Assembly (NCBI GenBank): GCA_946410525.1
Contig: CAMKAQ010000063.1
Location: 1-6,159 of the forward strand
From: an uncultured Caryophanales bacterium
Lineage (GTDB): Bacteria; Bacillota_I; Bacilli_A; RFN20; CAG-826
Direction of reading: 5' to 3'
Length of the DNA: 6,159 nt
Below the pieces are notes generated by a model. It was not told the DNA's origin. It searched no databases and worked only from the letters and a program-made list of their open reading frames with translations. How positions within the stretch are numbered: the stretch's first letter is position 1; the number at the start of each line of letters is the position of its first letter. Positions 5,670-6,159 of this stretch are shown piece after piece. The position numbers were made by a program, and so were the translations under genes.

Positions 5670-6159
5670 CTATTTTTCGTGTAAAGTCGAGAGCAATTCG
5701 GAGAAATAATCCGGAAGAGGAGCCTCAAAGCTCACCTCTTTGTGGGTCCTCGGATGGAGGAAAGTCAAACGGTAGGCATGCAATAGCTGCCCTTTTTTGT
5801 ATACATTCTCGTTGCCCGCGCCATAAAGGGGATCGCCGACAAGAGGATGATGGATGTAATCAAGGTGAACCCTGATTTGATGGGTTCTACCAGTCAAAAG
5901 ACGGCAAGACACAAGGGTCAAATTCTCTTTGAAACGCTTTTCGACATGGAAGAATGTGATCGCCTCACGTCCATTATGGGTATTTACAGCAAACTTCGTT
6001 GGGCTTTTTGGGTCTCTGCCAATAGGGGCGTCAATCTTTCCATCTTCTTCGTCAATCAAACCCATGACTAAGGCCATATATTCACGGTGCATGGTATGGT
6101 CAGAGAGCTGAGATGAGAGATACTCAAGAGCGGCATCGTTCTTGGCGACGACGAGCAAG
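5670..6159 (-). CDS. RluA/RluD-family rRNA pseudouridine synthase, 5' part beyond the window
   Basis: The visible 162 residues are the C-terminal half of a ribosomal large-subunit pseudouridine synthase, which isomerises uridines in RNA, most often 23S rRNA. The family is about 300 residues long. The fragment opens with LLVVAKND, which in relatives directly follows the HRLDxxTSG catalytic loop, so the catalytic aspartate lies just outside the window. Visible family motifs, numbered from the fragment start, are REYMALV (25-31), APIGRDP (44-50), GRTHQIRVHL (90-99), HPLVGDPLYG (104-113) and LLHAYRLTFLHP (125-136). The first visible codon is TTG, read here as an internal leucine and not a start. 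The exact target uridines cannot be assigned, and RluD-like, RluA-like and YlyB-like members all fit. It ends in TAG, converging on rnhC. Confidence 0.93.
   Translation of the reverse strand, partial: LLVVAKNDAALEYLSSQLSDHTMHREYMALVMGLIDEEDGKIDAPIGRDPKSPTKFAVNTHNGREAITFFHVEKRFKENLTLVSCRLLTGRTHQIRVHLDYIHHPLVGDPLYGAGNENVYKKGQLLHAYRLTFLHPRTHKEVSFEAPLPDYFSELLSTLHEK

Noticed and set aside
5656..5692. ACTCGA/TCGAG pairing around the convergent stop codons as an rnhC terminator
   Set aside because: A stem of about 5 bp with a 25-nt loop and no following T-run is not a credible terminator.
6156..6158. TTG at the right edge as the start of the pseudouridine synthase gene
   Set aside because: The residues after it match the segment following the catalytic HRLDxxTSG loop, so the reading frame continues beyond the window and the TTG encodes an internal leucine.
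1..6159. Insertion sequences, integrase, att sites, CRISPR array, toxin-antitoxin or defence genes
   Set aside because: No transposase or integrase motifs, spaced direct repeats or terminal inverted repeats are visible. Although the window has a tRNA, a common integration site, its visible downstream side is outside the window and the upstream side is intact uvrC.

Overview
The window carries five protein genes and one tRNA gene, packed tightly and all of housekeeping type. It looks chromosomal and suggests a member of the Bacillota, probably on the Bacilli / Erysipelotrichia / Mollicutes side. The reasons are an RNase HIII gene next to a MutS2 with a C-terminal Smr domain, a small two-CBS-domain protein of a Firmicutes type, and low-to-mid GC (roughly 45-50% by eye). 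The genetic code looks standard: Trp is read from TGG, no in-frame TGA is seen, and stops are TAA or TAG. The genus cannot be named from this sequence.

Layout. On the minus strand, in transcription order from right to left: a small CBS-pair protein (4651-4235), mutS2 (4179-1867), uvrC (1862-96) and a tRNA-Arg(UCU) cut by the left edge (61-1). mutS2 and uvrC are separated by only 4 nt. The tRNA has its own apparent promoter, lying at the very end of uvrC. On the plus strand, rnhC (4748-5665) diverges from the CBS gene across a 96-nt intergenic region. It converges with a 23S rRNA-type pseudouridine synthase gene (minus strand, 5' end cut by the right edge), with 4 nt between the two stop codons. 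There is no gap over 300 nt, and no mobile element, CRISPR array or integrase is visible.

Function. UvrC (nucleotide excision repair), RNase HIII (removal of RNA from RNA/DNA hybrids) and MutS2 (recombination control and, in Bacillus subtilis, rescue of collided ribosomes) share a theme of resolving blocked nucleic acids. rnhC, mutS2 and uvrC also lie near one another in B. subtilis, so this looks like a compacted version of an older neighbourhood. The CBS protein may be a nucleotide sensor, possibly for c-di-AMP.

The more unusual signals are regulatory. Three genes (mutS2, the CBS gene, rnhC) have a -10-like box ending only 6-7 nt before the ATG and no well-spaced ribosome-binding site, which suggests leaderless mRNAs. 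A perfect 6+3+6 palindrome covers the mutS2 -10 box. The pseudouridine synthase gene has a strong intrinsic terminator buried inside the last codons of the convergent rnhC. I see no wholly new system here.
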